A DNA stretch of 64,000 bases, from contig NZ_JAIUHG010000007.1 in assembly GCF_020164955.1 (NCBI RefSeq), forward strand, positions 124,001 to 188,000. The letters run 5' to 3'. This document shows, in pieces, positions 63,765 through 64,000 of the stretch. Made by a program: the position numbers and the translations under genes. The stretch comes from Mesorhizobium sp. CA8. Lineage in GTDB: Bacteria > Pseudomonadota > Alphaproteobacteria > Rhizobiales > Rhizobiaceae. The notes beneath the pieces are model-generated. The model searched no databases. It worked only from the letters and a program-made list of their open reading frames with translations, and was not told the origin of the DNA. Every line of letters starts with the position of its first letter. Position 1 is the first letter of the stretch.

Positions 63765-64000
63765 ATGACGGGATCAAACATCATCGATCTCACTCCCGAG
63801 ATGCTTGCCGCGGCGGCCGAGAGCAAGGCCTGGCCGTTCGAGGAAGCGAAAAAAGTCATCGCCCGCTACAAGGGCAAGGACTTTCCCGAGACCGTCCTGT
63901 TCGAGACCGGCTATGGCCCGTCCGGCCTGCCGCATATCGGCACCTTCGGCGAGGTGGCGCGCACGACCATGGTGCGGCATGCCTTCCGGGTGCTGACGCA
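63765..64000 (+). CDS. lysS: Lysyl-tRNA synthetase, class I (3' truncated by window edge)
   Basis: Only the first 78 residues are present. [29 protein letters not shown] carries the class I HIGH-type motif (HIGT near 57-60) in the form usual for archaeal-type class I LysRS, which replaces class II LysRS in many alphaproteobacteria. The start ATG 63765 is chosen because the family begins [10 protein letters not shown] right after it; no strong ribosome site is seen. Confidence 0.88.
   Translation, partial: MTGSNIIDLTPEMLAAAAESKAWPFEEAKKVIARYKGKDFPETVLFETGYGPSGLPHIGTFGEVARTTMVRHAFRVLT

Overview
The window looks like chromosome of an alphaproteobacterium of the order Rhizobiales, most likely Mesorhizobium or a close relative. 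This is inferred from gene order and protein resemblance, because no 16S gene is present. Pointers are a complete rhizobial rhaDI / rhaRSTPQUK rhamnose locus, a gbpR-chvE-gguABC sugar-uptake and sensing locus, an ALAS-type hemA, gcrA with nearby GANTC sites, a SAM-II riboswitch before metZ, and RIME-like GC-rich mosaic repeats between genes.

Layout, left to right. 1-3.2 kb: the end of a DctD-type sigma-54 activator, a small membrane protein and gamma-glutamyltransferase. 3.4-14.3 kb: L-rhamnose catabolism, with rhaD and rhaI on the minus strand, diverging from the rhaR regulator, the rhaSTPQ ABC importer, the rhaU mutarotase and the rhaK kinase. 14.5-29.5 kb: housekeeping and regulation, namely dadA, galE, hemA, an aminotransferase, mscL, a CrbS/CrbR-like two-component pair, pyrD, a MATE exporter with a broken frame and an HDAC-like deacetylase.

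29.7-38.7 kb: a genomic island of about 9 kb, inserted in the 3' half of tRNA-Gly(CCC) and bounded by a perfect 49-bp direct repeat. It has no visible integrase. It carries a HEPN-like gene, an OafA-type acyltransferase, an orphan phage lysis cassette (endolysin with a broken frame, tiny holin-like protein, nested Rz/Rz1-like spanins, DUF1515-like protein), a PIN-like gene with a broken frame, phage-like remnants, a sulfotransferase and two glycosyltransferases. It reads as a decayed, mosaic prophage or satellite carrying surface-polysaccharide genes.

39-48.9 kb: a small Tat-type exported protein, gbpR diverging from chvE-gguABC, a dCTP deaminase, and SAM-II-controlled metZ. 49-54.3 kb: a frame-broken HpnI-like glycosyltransferase, apaG, hslO, and argF/argD, with an unusual terminator-like leader before argD. 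54.6-59.7 kb: gcrA, a CorA-type transporter, phoU, phoR (no pst genes between them) and ppk2. 59.7-64 kb: a luxR-luxI-crotonase quorum-sensing cluster, a solute-binding protein, a TerB-like protein and the start of class I lysyl-tRNA synthetase.

Four genes carry a single frame break each (about 27.5, 32.2, 33.9 and 49.4 kb). Real pseudogenes and assembly errors cannot be told apart from this sequence alone.
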